DNA from: Pseudomonas reinekei
GTDB taxonomy: Bacteria; Pseudomonadota; Gammaproteobacteria; Pseudomonadales; Pseudomonadaceae
Direction: 5' to 3'
Assembly (NCBI RefSeq): GCF_001945365.1
Contig: NZ_MSTQ01000006.1
Coordinates: 348,177 to 412,176, forward strand
DNA: 64,000 bases
Below are positions 9,119 through 19,052 of this stretch, piece by piece. Position 1 is the first letter of the stretch. Every line of letters starts with the position of its first letter. The translations under genes were made by a program, and so were the position numbers. The notes beneath the pieces are model-generated. The model worked only from the letters and a program-made list of their open reading frames with translations. It did not search any database and had not been told where the DNA came from.

Positions 9119-10834
9119 TCAGCGGCGGATACGGGCCTGAAGGAAAGGCAGTACGTCGGCAACCGGCAGCGCTTGCGGCTCGGCCTCGGTACGGCTCTTG
9201 TATTCCAGGTTGCCTTCGGCAAGACCACGGTCGCTGACCACGATCCGGTGAGGAATGCCGATCAACTCCATGTCCGCGAACTTGATGCCCGGGCTGGTTT
9301 TTTTGTCGCGGTCGTCCAGCAGCACTTCGAAGCCGGCGGCAGTCAGTTCTGCATACAGCTTGTCGGTGGCTTCGCGAACCAGGTCGGTTTCATAGCGCAA
9401 CGGCACCAGGGCGATCTGGAACGGCGCGAGGGCGTCGCTCCAGATGATGCCTTTGTCGTCGTTGTTCTGTTCGATGGCCGCCGCCACCACGCGGGATACG
9501 CCAATGCCGTAGCAGCCCATTTCCAGGGTCACCGGCTTGCCGTTCTCGCCCAGCACTTCGCACTTCATCGCCTTGCTGTATTTGTTGCCCAGCTGGAAGA
9601 TGTGCCCGACTTCGATGCCGCGCTTGATTTCCAGGGTGCCCTTGCCGTCCGGGCTTGGGTCGCCGCTGACCACGTTACGCAGGTCGGCAACGGTCGGAAC
9701 CGGCAGGTCGCGTTCCCAGTTCACGCCGAAGTAGTGCTTGTCGTCGATGTTGGCACCGATGCCGAAGTCGCTCATCAGTTCGACCGAGCGGTCGATGATG
9801 ATTGGCAGTGGCAGGTTCAGCGGGCCGAGGGAACCAGCGCCGGCGCCAATGGCGTCACGCAGTTCGGCATCGCTGGCCATGACCAGCGGGCTGGCTACGC
9901 CTGGCTGGTTCGCAGCCTTGATTTCGTTGAGTTCGTGATCGCCACGGATGATCAGGGCAATCAGCTTGCCTTCTTCCTCGGCATGCACGATCAGGGTCTT
10001 GATGGTCTTCTCAATCGGCAGATTGAATTTTTCCACCAGTGCGGCAATGGTTTTGGTGTCTGGAGTGTCGACCAGGCGCAGCTCTTCGCTCGGTGCGGCG
10101 CGCGAAGTTTCGCGAGGCACGGCTTCGGCTTTCTCGATGTTCGCGGCGTAGTCGGAACCGTTGCTGAAGACGATGTCGTCTTCGCCGGACTCGGCCAGCA
10201 CGTGGAACTCGTGGGAACCGGCGCCGCCGATGGAGCCGTTGTCGGCTTCTACAGGGCGGAACTTCAGGCCCAGACGGGTAAACACGTTGCAGTACGCCTG
10301 GTGCATGCGGTCGTAGGTGACCTGCAGCGAAGGCTGGTCAGCGTGGAACGAATAGGCGTCCTTCATGATGAATTCGCGGCCGCGCATCAAGCCGAAGCGT
10401 GGGCGGATTTCGTCACGGAATTTGGTCTGGATCTGGTACAGGTTGATCGGCAGCTGTTTGTAGCTGCTCAGCTCGTTGCGCATCAGATCGGTGATGACTT
10501 CTTCGTGGGTCGGGCCGGCGCAGAAATCGCGACCGTGGCGATCCTTGAAGCGCAGCAGCTCAGGGCCGTACTCTTCCCAGCGACCGGATTCCTGCCACAG
10601 TTCAGCCGGTTGGGTGCTCGGCATCAACACTTCGAGCGAGCCGGCGGCGTTCATTTCTTCACGAACGATGGCTTCGACCTTGCGCATCACTCGCAAGCCC
10701 ATCGGCAGCCAGGTGTACAGGCCCGAGGCAAGTTTGCGGATCATGCCGGCACGCAGCATCAGCTGGTGGCTGATCACGACCGCGTCGGAAGGCGTTTCTT
10801 TCTGTGTGGCGAGCAAAAATTGACTGGTGCGCAT
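9119..10834 (-). CDS. proS: Prolyl-tRNA synthetase
   Basis: Cytoplasmic class II aminoacyl-tRNA synthetase that charges tRNA-Pro. The 571 aa match the bacterial type (E. coli about 572). The N-terminus [18 protein letters not shown] and the [20 protein letters not shown] region (class II motif 2) are typical. The middle third is the inserted editing (INS/YbaK-like) domain that removes mischarged Ala. The C-terminal anticodon-binding domain contains [20 protein letters not shown]. It is followed at 17 bases by the lipoprotein gene. Confidence 0.98.
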   Translation of the reverse strand: MRTSQFLLATQKETPSDAVVISHQLMLRAGMIRKLASGLYTWLPMGLRVMRKVEAIVREEMNAAGSLEVLMPSTQPAELWQESGRWEEYGPELLRFKDRHGRDFCAGPTHEEVITDLMRNELSSYKQLPINLYQIQTKFRDEIRPRFGLMRGREFIMKDAYSFHADQPSLQVTYDRMHQAYCNVFTRLGLKFRPVEADNGSIGGAGSHEFHVLAESGEDDIVFSNGSDYAANIEKAEAVPRETSRAAPSEELRLVDTPDTKTIAALVEKFNLPIEKTIKTLIVHAEEEGKLIALIIRGDHELNEIKAANQPGVASPLVMASDAELRDAIGAGAGSLGPLNLPLPIIIDRSVELMSDFGIGANIDDKHYFGVNWERDLPVPTVADLRNVVSGDPSPDGKGTLEIKRGIEVGHIFQLGNKYSKAMKCEVLGENGKPVTLEMGCYGIGVSRVVAAAIEQNNDDKGIIWSDALAPFQIALVPLRYETDLVREATDKLYAELTAAGFEVLLDDRDKKTSPGIKFADMELIGIPHRIVVSDRGLAEGNLEYKSRTEAEPQALPVADVLPFLQARIRR

Positions 10835-10988
10835 GGTTGGCCGTTATCGATTGCTGATGACGAGAAATGACGGAGCATTGTACGGGCGAGATCCGCTGTC
10901 GTACAGGCGTGCGGTCGGCGGTGCGGTCGGTGGTGCGGTGGAGGGCGGGAATCGCCGCGCCCTCGGCCTTGTTTCTTACAGATGCATC

Positions 10989-12548
10989 CTACGATTCTTC
11001 TACAACCTGGGTCGGTACGGGTTCCGGCGTCGGTGTCGGGCCTTCGCGACGGCTCTCCTGGAACCAGTGCAAGGCGATCAGCACCAGCGTCGGAACGCCC
11101 AGCAGAGCGGTGATCAGGAAGAAGTCGTGGTAACCGAATTTCTCCACCATGACCCCGGAGTAACCGCCGATCAGGCGAGGCAGCAAGAGCATGATCGAGC
11201 TGAGCAGGGCGTATTGGGTGGCGGAGAACTTGAGGTTGGTCAGGCTCGACAGGTAGGCCACGAACGCCGAGGTCGCAAGGCCCGAGCTGAAGTTGTCCAG
11301 CGAGATGGTCACCACCAGCATGTTCAGGTCGGGGCCCATGTCGGCGAGCATCAGGAACAGGATGTTGGTCGCGGCCGAGGCCACGCCGCCGATGAACAGG
11401 ATCGGCAGGATGCCGAATCTAACGATCAGCAGGCCGCCCATGCCGGCGCCCACCAGGGTCATGATCAGGCCGAAGATTTTGCTGACGCTGGCGATCTGGT
11501 CCTTGGTGAAGCCCTGGTCGATGTAGAACACGTTGGCCATTACACCCATGACCGTGTCGGACATCCGGTAGGTGGCGATCAGGCCGAGCAGCAACAGCGC
11601 TTGCCAGCGATACCGCAGAATGAAGTCGTTGACCGGGGTCAGCACCGGCGCCAGGCCGCGCCGGCCCATGGCTGACAGGCACAGGGCGGTGAGCGTGGTG
11701 TAGAGGATCGCCCGCAGGAAGGCGCGGTCTTGAAGCAGCAGGTCGAGCAGGCTCACGCCTTCGAACAGCACGCTGGCGAAGTCGGTGTTGTAGAGCTGGG
11801 TGAACATCGCTGGCACGGAGACCAGTAATACGATCAGCACGAACACCGAAGCCAATTGATGCACGAAGCTGTAGCGCCCGGCCTGCAGTTGCGTGCGCAG
11901 TGGTACCGGCGGTTCGCGCATGAACAGCGAGGTCAGCAACGCCGGAACCATCAAGGCGCCGAACAACAGGTAAGTGCCGGCCCAGGCCGAGTGCTTGTAG
12001 TTGAAACCGGTGGAGCCGAAGCCTTCAGCGAAAAACAACGCGCCGGCGGTGGCCAGCAGCGCCGCGATTCGATAACCGGACATGTAGCTGGCGGCCAGGG
12101 CGGCCTGCCGATTGTCCTCGGCGATTTCCAGTCGGTAGGCGTCAACCGCGATATCTTGCGTCGCCGAGGCGAACGCGACGACTACCGCGATGGCGATCAA
12201 CCAGGACAGATGTTTTTGCGGGTCGCAGAAACCCATGCCGATCAGGCCGAGAATCACCAGGGCTTGGGAAAGCACCAGCCAGGAGCGTCGTCGCCCCAGC
12301 TTGCCGAGCAACGGCAGGCGCCATTGGTCGAGCAGCGGGGACCAGACCCATTTGAAGGCGTAGGCCAGACCAATCAGGCTGGCGTAGCCGATGGTCTCGC
12401 GCGCCACACCGGCTTCACGCAGCCAGACGGAAAGCGTCGAGAACACCAGCATGTAGGGCAGGCCGGCGGCGAAACCCAGCAATAACAATACAAGCGTCGA
12501 GGGGCTGGCATAGGCAGCGAGCGCGGCGCGCCAGGTTTTACGGGGCAT
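10989..12548 (-). CDS. ampG: AmpG-type muropeptide permease (MFS)
   Basis: Inner-membrane importer of GlcNAc-anhydroMurNAc muropeptides for cell-wall recycling; it influences ampC induction where that system exists. The 519 aa have about 12-14 hydrophobic segments, the family N-terminus (GFAAGLPYMLVFSTLSVWLR) and the conserved ATQDIAVDAYR region. The last ~20 residues are Pro/Glu-rich and presumably cytoplasmic. Pseudomonads can carry a second AmpG paralogue (AmpP), so orthology to ampG itself is likely but not proven. Confidence 0.88.
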   Translation of the reverse strand: MPRKTWRAALAAYASPSTLVLLLLGFAAGLPYMLVFSTLSVWLREAGVARETIGYASLIGLAYAFKWVWSPLLDQWRLPLLGKLGRRRSWLVLSQALVILGLIGMGFCDPQKHLSWLIAIAVVVAFASATQDIAVDAYRLEIAEDNRQAALAASYMSGYRIAALLATAGALFFAEGFGSTGFNYKHSAWAGTYLLFGALMVPALLTSLFMREPPVPLRTQLQAGRYSFVHQLASVFVLIVLLVSVPAMFTQLYNTDFASVLFEGVSLLDLLLQDRAFLRAILYTTLTALCLSAMGRRGLAPVLTPVNDFILRYRWQALLLLGLIATYRMSDTVMGVMANVFYIDQGFTKDQIASVSKIFGLIMTLVGAGMGGLLIVRFGILPILFIGGVASAATNILFLMLADMGPDLNMLVVTISLDNFSSGLATSAFVAYLSSLTNLKFSATQYALLSSIMLLLPRLIGGYSGVMVEKFGYHDFFLITALLGVPTLVLIALHWFQESRREGPTPTPEPVPTQVVEES

Positions 12549-12592
12549 GGGCTGGAGTCTGCCTCAAGAAATACGGAAACAAAGCGCGCACT

Positions 12593-12946
12593 CTAACCGC
12601 TGTGCTCTACCGGGCGCCACCCATGACGCTGAATATCAACACGATTATTCAGGATACTGATGCCCTCAATACGCAATCGCGCGCGTTGTTCGTCCCCCGA
12701 TGGACTGCCAGCGGGGAGGCTGATGCGCCCGCCGGCGCCGAGTACACGGTGCCAGGGTAACTTACTGTCGCCGGGCAGCTGGCTCAGCGTCCGTCCTACC
12801 CAGCGCGCCGCCCGTCCCAAGCCGGCCAGCTCCGCCAACTGACCATAGCTCACCACTTTGCCTTCGGGCACTTGCGCCAAGGTCAGATAGAGCGCCGTGC
12901 GTCGGATTTGTGCCGCGCTTTCGGGTTCAGCGTTTGTTTCGATCAC
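12593..12946 (-). CDS. Alkyltransferase-like protein (MGMT-family, Cys replaced by Trp)
   Basis: DNA-binding protein of 117 aa related to the C-terminal domain of O6-methylguanine-DNA methyltransferase. The active-site PCHR is PWHR here (PWHRVLGAGGRIS), so it cannot transfer alkyl groups; ATL proteins bind O6-alkylguanine and hand it to nucleotide excision repair. The RAARWVGRTLSQLP segment is the winged-helix arginine-finger region. It is upstream of ampG on the same strand, 44 bases apart. Confidence 0.9.
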   Translation of the reverse strand: MIETNAEPESAAQIRRTALYLTLAQVPEGKVVSYGQLAELAGLGRAARWVGRTLSQLPGDSKLPWHRVLGAGGRISLPAGSPSGDEQRARLRIEGISILNNRVDIQRHGWRPVEHSG

Positions 12947-13108
12947 GTGCGCAGTTCCTGAAGAAATTCACAGTACCGCCCGTAGAGTAAATCCTTGATC
13001 GACAGATGAGAAATGAACTCAATAGTCATAGTCGGGTCAGTCCTTGCTAGGGCCTTATTCCTGCGGATAATGCCGACTTTTTTCGCGAACCTGAGCCTTG
13101 ATTTGCTT

Positions 13109-14116
13109 ATGTTGTCCAGAACCCTGCTGTGCCTCGCTGTCGTCAGTGCCTCCACTCCCTTGCTCGCGGACACCGTCTGGTTGAAGAACGGTGACAAGCT
13201 GAGCGGCAAGATCATCCTGTTCGATGGCGGCAAGCTGCTGGTTCAAACCGAGTATGCCGGTGCCGTGCCGATCGACTGGAACAAGGTGAAAACCCTGGAG
13301 AGCGATCAGGAGTTGCTGGTCAAGCAGGACGCCTACACCGGCGAGAAAGCCAAGTCGCTGCACGCGGCGGAAGACGGCAAGGTGACCCTCGAAAACGGTG
13401 AAGCGCCCAAGACGGTCGAACTGGCGAGTGTTCAGCAAATTCTCAAGCCCAAGCCAGTGGTCGAGGATTTGGTGTGGAAAGGCAATATCGACGCGGCGCT
13501 GGATTACCAGCGTGCCGACAAGGACACCGACGATTACGACATCGACTTCAAGACCACTGCGCGTCATGGTCGCTGGAGGCATATCGCGGAAGGTGAGTAC
13601 AACCGCGAATTCCAGGATGACGTGGTGACCACGGACAACTGGCGGGGCGAGTATTCTCTCGACCGCTTCCTGACAGAAAAATGGTTCTGGCAGGGGCGTC
13701 TGGTCTACAAACGCGACAAGGTTGAAGACCTGTCCCGTCAGCGCACGGTCGGTACCGGCCCGGGTTACCAGTTCTGGGATGACGAACTGGGTGCGTTCTC
13801 CCTCGGTTCGCTGGTCAACCGCACGGATTACGAGTTCGCCGACGGCAGCAAGGAGAATTTCTATTCCGTGGCCATGAAGTGGGATTACAACCGCTACCTG
13901 ATCGGCAAGAAGGTCGAGTTCTTCACCAATGGCGAGGTTGGCAAGCCATTGTCCGGTGTGGCGGAGTACGCGCTGGATTCGGAAATCGGCCTGCGCTACA
14001 AGGTGACGGACTGGGCTTCGCTCAATCTTAAGGCCGAGCGCAACATCATTGAGGGGACCGACGACGCCGATCTGGACAAGACCCGCTACACCGCAGGGTT
14101 TGGCGTGACCTGGTAA
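13109..14116 (+). CDS. DUF481 family outer-membrane protein
   Basis: Protein of 335 aa with a signal peptide (MLSRTLLCLAVVSASTPLLA, cleaved before DTVWL). A short N-terminal region (VWLKNGDKLSGKI) precedes a predicted beta-barrel: many alternating Tyr/Trp/Arg strands and a terminal ...YTAGFGVTW ending in an aromatic residue, as in outer-membrane barrels. I chose the ATG at 13109 because the signal peptide begins there; an in-frame start at 13013 would put 32 unlikely residues in front. The function of DUF481 proteins is not established. A strong terminator follows. Confidence 0.87.
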   Translation: MLSRTLLCLAVVSASTPLLADTVWLKNGDKLSGKIILFDGGKLLVQTEYAGAVPIDWNKVKTLESDQELLVKQDAYTGEKAKSLHAAEDGKVTLENGEAPKTVELASVQQILKPKPVVEDLVWKGNIDAALDYQRADKDTDDYDIDFKTTARHGRWRHIAEGEYNREFQDDVVTTDNWRGEYSLDRFLTEKWFWQGRLVYKRDKVEDLSRQRTVGTGPGYQFWDDELGAFSLGSLVNRTDYEFADGSKENFYSVAMKWDYNRYLIGKKVEFFTNGEVGKPLSGVAEYALDSEIGLRYKVTDWASLNLKAERNIIEGTDDADLDKTRYTAGFGVTW

Positions 14117-14123
14117 GGCGTTG

Positions 14124-14155
14124 AAAAAAATCGCGACATTGGTCGCGATTTTTTT
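14124..14155 (+). terminator. Intrinsic terminator after DUF481 gene
   Basis: TCGCGAC (14131-14137) pairs with GTCGCGA (14142-14148), flanked by an A-run and a T-run. It starts just after the stop codon and can also act on the opposite strand. Confidence 0.88.
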
Positions 14156-14178
14156 GCCTGGCAAAAACACACAGGCAC

Positions 14179-14210
14179 AAAAAAACCCCGCTTTTGAGGG
14201 CGGGGCTTTT
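14179..14210 (-). terminator. Intrinsic terminator of the cold-shock gene
   Basis: CCCCGC/GCGGGG stem flanked by A- and T-runs, 18 bases after the cold-shock stop codon on the minus strand. Confidence 0.88.
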
Positions 14211-14228
14211 TACTAAAGCAAGTACAAG

Positions 14229-14438
14229 TTAGATAACTTGAACTTCTTCAGCTTGCATGCCTTTCTGACCGCGGGTAGCGATGAAAGAAACCTGTTGGCC
14301 TTCTTTCAGGCTTTTGAAGCCGTCGGATTGGATAGCTTTGAAGTGAACGAACAGGTCGTCACCGGATTGTGGGGTGATGAAGCCGAAGCCTTTTTCATCG
14401 TTGAACCACTTAACGGTACCGGTTTGGCGATTAGACAT
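14229..14438 (-). CDS. Cold-shock domain protein (CspA family)
   Basis: Small RNA chaperone of 69 aa made of a single cold-shock domain. RNP1 (KGFGFI, about residues 16-21) and RNP2 (DLFVHF, about 29-34) are intact, so it should bind single-stranded nucleic acid. The start is fixed by AAGGAG seven bases before the ATG. It is monocistronic, with its own terminator. Pseudomonads carry several Csp paralogues, so I give no symbol. Confidence 0.97.
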   Translation of the reverse strand: MSNRQTGTVKWFNDEKGFGFITPQSGDDLFVHFKAIQSDGFKSLKEGQQVSFIATRGQKGMQAEEVQVI

Positions 14439-14455
14439 GGTGTAACTCCTTGAAC

Positions 14456-14791
14456 AAAGATAACTGCGACTCAGGAAGAACCCTGGCCGAGACTGAGTGC
14501 AAAGAGCAGGAAAAATTCTTGTAGATGGTTGGATCGAAATTCAACATATCGTGTAGAGATTCTCAGTGACACAAGCAGCACAGTGGCGCCACCTTAACCC
14601 TTTTTCCGGAACGTGCCAATGCTTCTTGCGCAGGTTTCTCTGTTTTAAGGATCGACGGTGTGACGGTTCGTCGCCAGCGCGGGGGAATTCGAGGCTGTTC
14701 GGCGAGAATTGCAGTGCGGACTTTGAACCCGGCGGCGCGCCCGGTAAGATGCCGGACAGATTTTTTCCACCTCGCTATTCAGGACACCGCC
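14456..14791. other. Intergenic region between divergent cold-shock gene and dcd
   Basis: About 335 bp without a convincing ORF. It should hold the promoter and long 5' leader of the cold-shock gene (minus strand) and the dcd promoter. In-frame extensions of dcd to 14660 are open but unlikely. I could not identify a definite promoter or cold box by eye. Confidence 0.5.
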
Positions 14792-15358
14792 ATGAGCATC
14801 AAATCGGACAAGTGGATTCGCCGCATGGCGCAGGAACACGGCATGATCGAGCCGTTCGTAGAGCGCCAGATGCGTGGCAGCGACGACAGCCGTGTGATCT
14901 CCTACGGCGTGTCCAGCTACGGCTACGATGTGCGTTGCACCAATCATTTCAAAGTGTTCACCAACATCAATTCGGCCATCGTCGACCCGAAAAACTTCGA
15001 TGCCGGCAGCTTTGTCGATATCCACAGTGATGTGTGCATCATCCCGCCAAACTCCTTCGCCCTGGCCAGCACCGTCGAATATTTCCGCATTCCGCGCAAT
15101 GTACTGACCATCTGCCTGGGTAAAAGCACTTACGCGCGCTGCGGCATCATCGTCAACGTCACGCCGCTTGAGCCAGAGTGGGAAGGGCACGTGACCCTGG
15201 AGTTCTCCAACACCACCAATCTGCCGGCGAAGATCTACGCCAACGAAGGCGTGGCGCAGATGCTGTTCCTTGAGTCCGACGAAGAATGTGAAGTCTCGTA
15301 CAAGGACCGTGGCGGCAAATATCAGGGCCAGCGTGGCGTGACCCTGCCGCGGACCTGA
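14792..15358 (+). CDS. dcd: dCTP deaminase
   Basis: Converts dCTP to dUTP, the main route to dUMP for thymidylate synthesis. The 188 aa (E. coli 193) start [14 protein letters not shown]. The [12 protein letters not shown] region and the [22 protein letters not shown] segment, with the catalytic Glu, are characteristic. The C-terminal lid [12 protein letters not shown] is intact. The ATG at 14792 matches the family N-terminus. Confidence 0.97.
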   Translation: MSIKSDKWIRRMAQEHGMIEPFVERQMRGSDDSRVISYGVSSYGYDVRCTNHFKVFTNINSAIVDPKNFDAGSFVDIHSDVCIIPPNSFALASTVEYFRIPRNVLTICLGKSTYARCGIIVNVTPLEPEWEGHVTLEFSNTTNLPAKIYANEGVAQMLFLESDEECEVSYKDRGGKYQGQRGVTLPRT

Positions 15359-15464
15359 GTCAGCCGTCCGACAGAACGTGGGAATTCCTGAGCGAGCGTA
15401 CACTCTATGGAGGGTACGCTCCGATCCGCGCAAGGCGGGTCGAGCCATCGCTGAGGAGTGCTTT

Positions 15465-15674
15465 ATGAAGATCGACCCGCAAATAAGTGCCGAACTGGCA
15501 AGGCTTGAGCCCAATCAGGTTGGCGTTTTAGCCTGGTCCTTGCTGGCGCATCCGACTATCAGCATGGCAGGTGGCATTCCCGGCCAGCCTGATCCTGATA
15601 CGCCCAACGAACAGCCTACCGAGCCCGGTGAACCGACCCTTCCGGATGAGCCGCCGCCCGCACCTGTGGCCTGA
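15465..15674 (+). CDS. Small Pro/Glu-rich protein of unknown function
   Basis: A 69-aa ORF starting at 15465 behind GAGGAG (spacing about 7). The N-terminal 35 residues (MKIDPQISAELARLEPNQVG...) look like one or two short helices ending in AHPTISMAGG; the C-terminal half is low-complexity Pro/Glu/Asp/Thr (repeats of the type EPGEPTLPDEPPPAP). No signal peptide or membrane segment. I believe it is conserved in the P. fluorescens group but cannot assign a function. It converges on pdeM across a perfect palindrome. Confidence 0.65.
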   Translation: MKIDPQISAELARLEPNQVGVLAWSLLAHPTISMAGGIPGQPDPDTPNEQPTEPGEPTLPDEPPPAPVA

Positions 15675-15700
15675 TTCCTTAACGGCTTCTGAATCACTGC

Positions 15701-15722
15701 AGGAGCGAGCATGCTCGCTCCT
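15701..15722. repeat. Perfect 22-bp palindrome, REP-like
   Basis: Two 11-base arms (AGGAGCGAGCA and its complement) with no loop, between two convergent genes. The core GGAGCGAGC...GCTCGCTCC matches the REP type seen at 46414 and 26384, so it is probably a single REP unit that may also act as a terminator. Confidence 0.7.
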
Positions 15723-15731
15723 TGCTCGCAC

Positions 15732-16391
15732 CTACAGGTTCACCGGCCATATTTCGTTATCGCCGATGACGAAGATTCTGCTGTTGTCGTCCAGACTGAC
15801 CTGATACCCGCCGGTAAACGCACCGAAGGCCGGAAGAAGGCTCACGTCCTCACCCATCCTGAAACACGCCAGCCGCAAGCTCTGACGACCTTTGCCATGC
15901 AGCCGATAAACCGGATGCACATGCCCGGCCAGTACGTGGCGCCCGGGGTGCGGGGTCGGTTCGTGCTGCAAGGCAAATGGACCGAGCAGCACGGGTTCAG
16001 GCACTACACAAATATTCAGCGCCGCCGGCGGATCGCCGGCCCGTTTATCGTGGTTGCCACGAATCAGGGTCATGTCTATACCCGCGTGTCGCGCTCGCCA
16101 TTGGCTCAATGCCGCCAGCGTGGCCACGGCATGGGAGCCGGGCCCGTGGAGAAAGTCACCGAGGAAAATCAACTGCCGACAGGGCAGTGCCGACAACAGG
16201 GCATCGAGTACTGCAATGTTTTGCGTGGTGGTGCCTTGGGGAACGGGTTGGCCAAGGCTTCGATAAGCGGCAGCCTTGCCGAAATGCACATCGGCGATCA
16301 GCAGCGCTTGTTGCGCTGGCCAGTAAATGGCCTTCTCTGGCAGCAACCAGAGTTCTTCTCCTGCCAACTGCACGGGATAGGGCGTGTTCAT
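15732..16391 (-). CDS. pdeM: PdeM: ligase-associated metallophosphoesterase (Mn-dependent DNA nuclease)
   Basis: Calcineurin-like phosphoesterase of 219 aa, the nuclease of the ligase-associated DNA repair cluster. Metal-binding motifs appear in order: ADVHFGK (DxH), GDFLHGPG (GDxxH), RGNHD and AGHVHP (GHxH). Its ATG overlaps the Lhr-Core helicase stop by 4 bases (16388-16391), so the two are coupled. As I recall, the P. putida homologue is a manganese-dependent nuclease of the same gene cluster. Here its ligase and exonuclease partners lie 7 kb away, beyond the aot operon. Confidence 0.9.
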   Translation of the reverse strand: MNTPYPVQLAGEELWLLPEKAIYWPAQQALLIADVHFGKAAAYRSLGQPVPQGTTTQNIAVLDALLSALPCRQLIFLGDFLHGPGSHAVATLAALSQWRARHAGIDMTLIRGNHDKRAGDPPAALNICVVPEPVLLGPFALQHEPTPHPGRHVLAGHVHPVYRLHGKGRQSLRLACFRMGEDVSLLPAFGAFTGGYQVSLDDNSRIFVIGDNEIWPVNL

Positions 16392-18877
16392 CGGGTTTTC
16401 CCGGTGTCGGCGGTTTTTTCAAGATCGCTGACCATGCGTCGGATGCGGTCAGCGAGTTTTTCCGAACTCATGCTTTCCCGCATGCGCTCCACCAGCAGTG
16501 GAAACCCGAGGGGCGTCGGGCGTTTGATCTGATGCAGGTCCAGTTTCATCCGGTTGATTCGCTCCAGCGTCTGTTCCAGACGACGAATATCCAATTCTTC
16601 CCGCAGCACTTCCTCCCCGGCCTGAGCCAGCAACAGGTTGCCCGCGTCATATTGTTTGAACACTTCGAAGAACAGACCGCTGGAGGCCTGGACTTGTCGC
16701 GTGCTTTTCGGCGCACCGGGGTAGCCGGCGAACACCAGTCCGGCAATCCGGGCGATTTCCCGAAAGCGGCGCAGCGCCAGTTCGCCGGCGTTAAGACTGG
16801 CCAACACGTCCTTTAACAGATCAGCGGGATTGAACAGGGCGGCATCGAGTTGCTCCGCCCAATCGACGGGCGTGGCGCTGAGCAACTCAAGGCCGTAATC
16901 GTTGACCGCAATCGAGAACGTTAACGGTTGACGCTGACTGGCTCGCCACGCCAGCAGGCTTGCCAGCCCGAGATGCACTTGGCGCCCGGCGAAGGGGAAG
17001 AGAAAAAGGTGCCAGCCTTCGCGCGATTTCAGGGCTTCGGCCAGCAAACGGTCTTCGCTCGGTAAGCCTGACCAGTGTTGCTGCACCTGCAGTAAGGGGC
17101 GCATCGCCTGCATTTCCGGGCCGTCGTAATGCCCCTGCGCCGCCGCGCTGAATCGGGCGACCAGCGCTTGCGCCAGTTCGTTGGAGAGGGGCATGCGTCC
17201 GCCATTCCAGCGCGGTACCGCGGCTTTTTTCACCGTGCTGCGTTTGACATACGCGGTCATGTTTTCCACCCGCACCAGTTCCAGCAAACGACCGGCAAAC
17301 AGAAAGCCATCGCCTGGCTTGAGCCGTGCAATAAAGCCTTCTTCGACGCTGCCCAATTGTTTTCCGCCGCCGCCCTTGCTCCAGAATTTCAACTGGACAG
17401 TCGCGTCGCTGACGATGGTGCCGATGCTCATGCGATGCCTGCGGGCCAGTCGCGCATCCGGTACGCGCCACACACCGTGTTCATCGGGTTCGACCCTGCG
17501 GTAATCCGGGTAGGCGGTCAGGGAAAGCCCGCCATGGCGTACAAAAGCCAATGCCCAGGCCCATTCGGCCTGGTTCAGGTCCCGATAAGCCCAGGCTCCG
17601 CGTACTTCTTCGTACAGCTCATCGGGCACAAAACCGCCCCCCAATGCGATGCTCACCAAGTGCTGCACCAGCACATCCAGTGGCTTGACCGGCGACAGTC
17701 GCGGTTCGATACGACGTGCCGCCACGGCATCCTGCGCCGCTGCGGCCTCGATCAATTCCAGGCTGTGCGTCGGCACCATGGTGACCCGCGACGCGCGTCC
17801 TGGCGCATGACCGGAGCGCCCGGCACGTTGCATGAGCCGCGCGACGCCTTTGGCGGAACCGATTTGCAGCACCCGCTCCACAGGCAAAAAGTCCACACCC
17901 AGATCGAGGCTGGAGGTGCAGACCACCGCCTTGAGTTGGCCGTCCTTGAGGGCGCGTTCGACCCAGTCACGGGTGTCGCGGGACAATGAGCTGTGATGCA
18001 AAGCGATTAACCCGGCCCAGTCCGGACGCGCCTCGAGCAAGGCTTGATACCAGATCTCCGATTGGGCACGGGTGTTGGTGAACACCAGGCTGCTGGCGCT
18101 GGATTCGAGCTCGCTGACCACTTGCGGCAGCATCTTCAGCCCGATGTGCCCGGCCCAGGGAAAGCGCTCGATCGCCGGCGGGAGAAGGGTGTCAATGCGC
18201 AGCTCTTTTTTGCTCTGGCCCTGAACGCTGATCCCGCCACCGTTTGGGATCAGCACCTGCTCGGCGTGCGCCTGATTACCCAAGGTCGCGGAAACGCCCC
18301 AGACGATCAGGTCGGGATGCCAGCGGCGCAAACGGGCGAGAGCCAGTTGCAACTGCACGCCGCGTTTGTTGCCGAGCAATTCGTGCCATTCATCGACCAC
18401 CACCATGCGCAAGCTCGAAAGTGCTGTTTGCGCGTCGGCACGGGCAAGCATCAGGGTCAGGCTCTCTGGCGTAGTGATCAGCGTGGTCGGTAGTCGCCGA
18501 CTCTGGCGCGCCCGTTCGCTGCTGCTGGTATCGCCGGTACGCAGGCCGACGGTCCACGGAATCTGCAAATCCTGCAGCGGCGCTTCAAGTGCGCTGGCGG
18601 TGTCGGCGGCCAAGGCGCGCATGGGGGTTATCCACAACACAGTCAGGGGCTCGGCCACGGGCTTGCGTTTGCGGGATGTTTCTGCGGGAGAGGAGGCGCG
18701 AGCGAAGCGATTGAGTGCGCCGAACCACACCGCGTAGGTTTTGCCGGCGCCGGTGCTGGCATGCAACAGCCCGGATTGTCCTTGTTTTACCGCCGTCCAG
18801 ACTTGTTTCTGAAAGGCAAACGGCTTCCAGCCGCGAACGGTGAACCAGCGTTTAGCGAAGTCAGTGGTGGTTCCCAT
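16388..18877 (-). CDS. Lhr-Core ATP-dependent 3'-5' DNA helicase of the ligase-associated repair cluster
   Basis: Superfamily 2 helicase of 829 aa, the usual length of Lhr-Core. Visible motifs: STGAGKT (Walker A), [11 protein letters not shown] (DExH, here DEWH), VSATLGN (motif III), and [11 protein letters not shown] (motif VI). The C-terminal half is the winged-helix plus Lhr-specific region. It is the first gene of a pair with pdeM (4-base overlap). Its upstream neighbour on the same strand is aotP, 175 bases away across a REP pair, so it probably has its own promoter, though none is obvious. Confidence 0.92.
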   Translation of the reverse strand: MGTTTDFAKRWFTVRGWKPFAFQKQVWTAVKQGQSGLLHASTGAGKTYAVWFGALNRFARASSPAETSRKRKPVAEPLTVLWITPMRALAADTASALEAPLQDLQIPWTVGLRTGDTSSSERARQSRRLPTTLITTPESLTLMLARADAQTALSSLRMVVVDEWHELLGNKRGVQLQLALARLRRWHPDLIVWGVSATLGNQAHAEQVLIPNGGGISVQGQSKKELRIDTLLPPAIERFPWAGHIGLKMLPQVVSELESSASSLVFTNTRAQSEIWYQALLEARPDWAGLIALHHSSLSRDTRDWVERALKDGQLKAVVCTSSLDLGVDFLPVERVLQIGSAKGVARLMQRAGRSGHAPGRASRVTMVPTHSLELIEAAAAQDAVAARRIEPRLSPVKPLDVLVQHLVSIALGGGFVPDELYEEVRGAWAYRDLNQAEWAWALAFVRHGGLSLTAYPDYRRVEPDEHGVWRVPDARLARRHRMSIGTIVSDATVQLKFWSKGGGGKQLGSVEEGFIARLKPGDGFLFAGRLLELVRVENMTAYVKRSTVKKAAVPRWNGGRMPLSNELAQALVARFSAAAQGHYDGPEMQAMRPLLQVQQHWSGLPSEDRLLAEALKSREGWHLFLFPFAGRQVHLGLASLLAWRASQRQPLTFSIAVNDYGLELLSATPVDWAEQLDAALFNPADLLKDVLASLNAGELALRRFREIARIAGLVFAGYPGAPKSTRQVQASSGLFFEVFKQYDAGNLLLAQAGEEVLREELDIRRLEQTLERINRMKLDLHQIKRPTPLGFPLLVERMRESMSSEKLADRIRRMVSDLEKTADTGKTR

Positions 18878-18950
18878 GCTGGCGGGTGCGCTCTGGACGT
18901 GTTCTTTCAGTGACCGCGGGGCAATGGGACAAGTTTTACTGCGATGACTT

Positions 18951-19041
18951 CTAGGAGCAATCTTGCTCGCGATGACGGTGTGTCAGGCGACGAGGACGTC
19001 AGCCGAAAAACCGCTATCGCGAGCAAGCTTGCTCCTGCGAG
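18951..19041. repeat. REP inverted pair
   Basis: CTAGGAGCAATCTTGCTCGC at 18951 and the inverse arm ending at 19041 form a REPIN-like pair exactly at the junction between aotP and the helicase gene. Confidence 0.8.
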
Positions 19042-19052
19042 GGAGAGGTGAA

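Noticed and set aside
9173..10870. Long ORF on the plus strand (565 aa) opposite proS
   Set aside because: It is the mirror of a highly conserved gene in GC-rich DNA, its composition is abnormal (His/Gln/Phe/Val-rich with no domain), and it has no RBS.
12943..13233. 96-aa ORF on the minus strand upstream of the DUF481 gene
   Set aside because: Overlaps the signal peptide of a clear gene, no family features, no RBS.
14566..15030. 154-aa plus-strand ORF overlapping the start of dcd
   Set aside because: Out of frame with dcd, no motif, and dcd is unambiguous.
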